A DNA stretch of 64,000 nucleotides from Lates calcarifer (taxonomy: Eukaryota; Chordata; Actinopteri; Centropomidae): contig NC_066849.1 of the NCBI RefSeq assembly GCF_001640805.2, forward strand, positions 24,674,250-24,738,249. Reading direction: 5' to 3'. Both the position numbers and the translations under genes were made by a program. Positions 63,020-64,000 of this stretch are shown here, piece after piece. Every line of letters begins with the position of its first letter. Positions within the stretch are counted from its first letter, which is position 1. Under the pieces are notes generated by a model. The model was given only the letters and a program-made list of their open reading frames with translations, searched no databases and was not told where the DNA came from.

Positions 63020-64000
63020 ACCCCCTTTCTGCTATGTAAACCTAAGATTTACAGCTTTTTCAGCTCCAGAAAGTAGACTTAATCTTAATCAGTGTGTCTG
63101 CCAGCTTGGCAGCAGTTGGCTTAGCAACCTAATATAGGTTGTGCCAGTGGTGTGGAGGTATTTGAGGATTATGATGATGAACTGGTAGGTGTGCTGTGTT
63201 CAATCGATGATCCCCACACATATGGCTACTCAGGCAAAATCACTATACATTTTATTTCAATCTCTAAATAATTGTAATGGAATTTTAGAACAAAATTTAC
63301 TTATAGCTGTCATTTTTATTCAACTGACTGTCAGTTAGCAAAACCGGTGACTGGTGTGGTGTGGTCTCTATCTGCAAGTTGTTTTGTGCTGAAGATCATT
63401 CCAGCAGGACACTCACTCTCAGATATGTCTACGCACAGTTGAGTAAAAGGTGCAAAATGTTCTTATTGCCCTTTTCAGAGAAGTGACCCGCTCCTATAAA
63501 GTGGACCTCCCATCGTGCTGCCATGGCAGCTGTTGTTGTTGGCAGGAAAACAGGCTTTGGTTTGGCTCCTTCGGTGTGAAAATGGTTTGACAGTGGCTTG
63601 ACAACACAATGGAGGGAAACCACAGGTATCTTAACTTGGAAAGGAGGTCATACTGGAAAGCATGGGACTACTGGAGTGGCTCTTAAGGCATTTGTTTTAC
63701 TTGGGTTGCAAGTAAGCCAAAGCACTTTACATTGAATGTTGAATTAAGAAAAGAAGGAAAAATAAAACCTTAATTGTGTACACTAACATGTTTTGGCTAA
63801 TATGAGTAAGATGTCATGTTATTTTTTGTTCATTTCAATTCAGTATGTGGCTCTGCTTATGGACTGTGGACATTTTTGAATCCTTGTCGAGTAAAAAAAG
63901 AAAACACGACAGACCAAAATATGTTAAATGCAGAAATCACATTTATTTTCAGCAGAATTAGGCTGAAAAACAGTCATACATATTTGTGTTAAAAAAGTAA

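Larger units (their letters stand above)
62200..64000 (+). other. nos1ap intron 2 (continues beyond window)
   Basis: No downstream exon of the PTB domain was found in the remaining 1.8 kb. The stretch holds the poly-A/TA and CT simple repeats listed separately, and otherwise no recognisable signal. Confidence 0.7.

Noticed and set aside
1..64000. CRISPR arrays, prokaryotic operons, viral genes or intact transposase/reverse transcriptase ORFs
   Set aside because: No regularly spaced direct repeats and no such protein motifs were found. All confident genes are vertebrate and intron-split.

Overview
The window looks like teleost fish (probably percomorph) nuclear DNA. Genes are split by GT-AG introns, coding density is low, and there are many CA/GT, GA, AT and poly-A microsatellites plus decayed dispersed repeats. 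The recognisable proteins are vertebrate: two R4-family regulators of G-protein signalling, two fetuin-B-type cystatin glycoproteins and the amino end of NOS1AP, together with a tRNA-His gene. I joined exons by eye from splice signals, intron phase and family knowledge. Every internal junction described keeps one open frame.

Layout. 1-3.9 kb is upstream intergenic DNA. rgs5 (+) runs from 4091 to 11808 in five coding exons (183 aa) with a TATA/CCAAT promoter. From 11.8 to 28.3 kb there is rgs5 3' UTR/intergenic sequence with a G-rich tract, a 21-bp-stem inverted repeat and a cluster of homeodomain-type sites. rgs4 (-) occupies 32929 down to 28356 in five coding exons (212 aa). rgs5 and rgs4 are convergent, the arrangement I recall for RGS4/RGS5 in human. 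33-45.8 kb is gene-poor. Two tandem fetuin-B-like genes (+) follow at 45963-50065 (506 aa, with a 147-residue tract that is about 41% histidine) and 52312-54962 (350 aa, short His patch). tRNA-His(GTG) lies at 56003-56074. 56-61 kb is intergenic. nos1ap (+) starts at 61648 in a CpG-rich setting; only its first two coding exons are inside the window.

How the genes relate. The RGS proteins are GTPase-activating proteins for Gi/Gq alpha subunits, and both keep the Met-Cys amino terminus of the Cys/Arg N-degron RGS group. The fetuins are predicted secreted plasma glycoproteins. Both keep the CPDCP linker that, in mammalian fetuin-B, blocks astacin-family zinc proteases. The most unusual object is the first fetuin, which joins this inhibitor scaffold to a very large HxH-type, probably metal-binding, tail. 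Both fetuins also carry an additional cysteine in the second cystatin domain, and both have TG-repeat tracts in the exon 2 splice acceptor. No mobile-element ORF, CRISPR array, viral gene or toxin gene was recognised.
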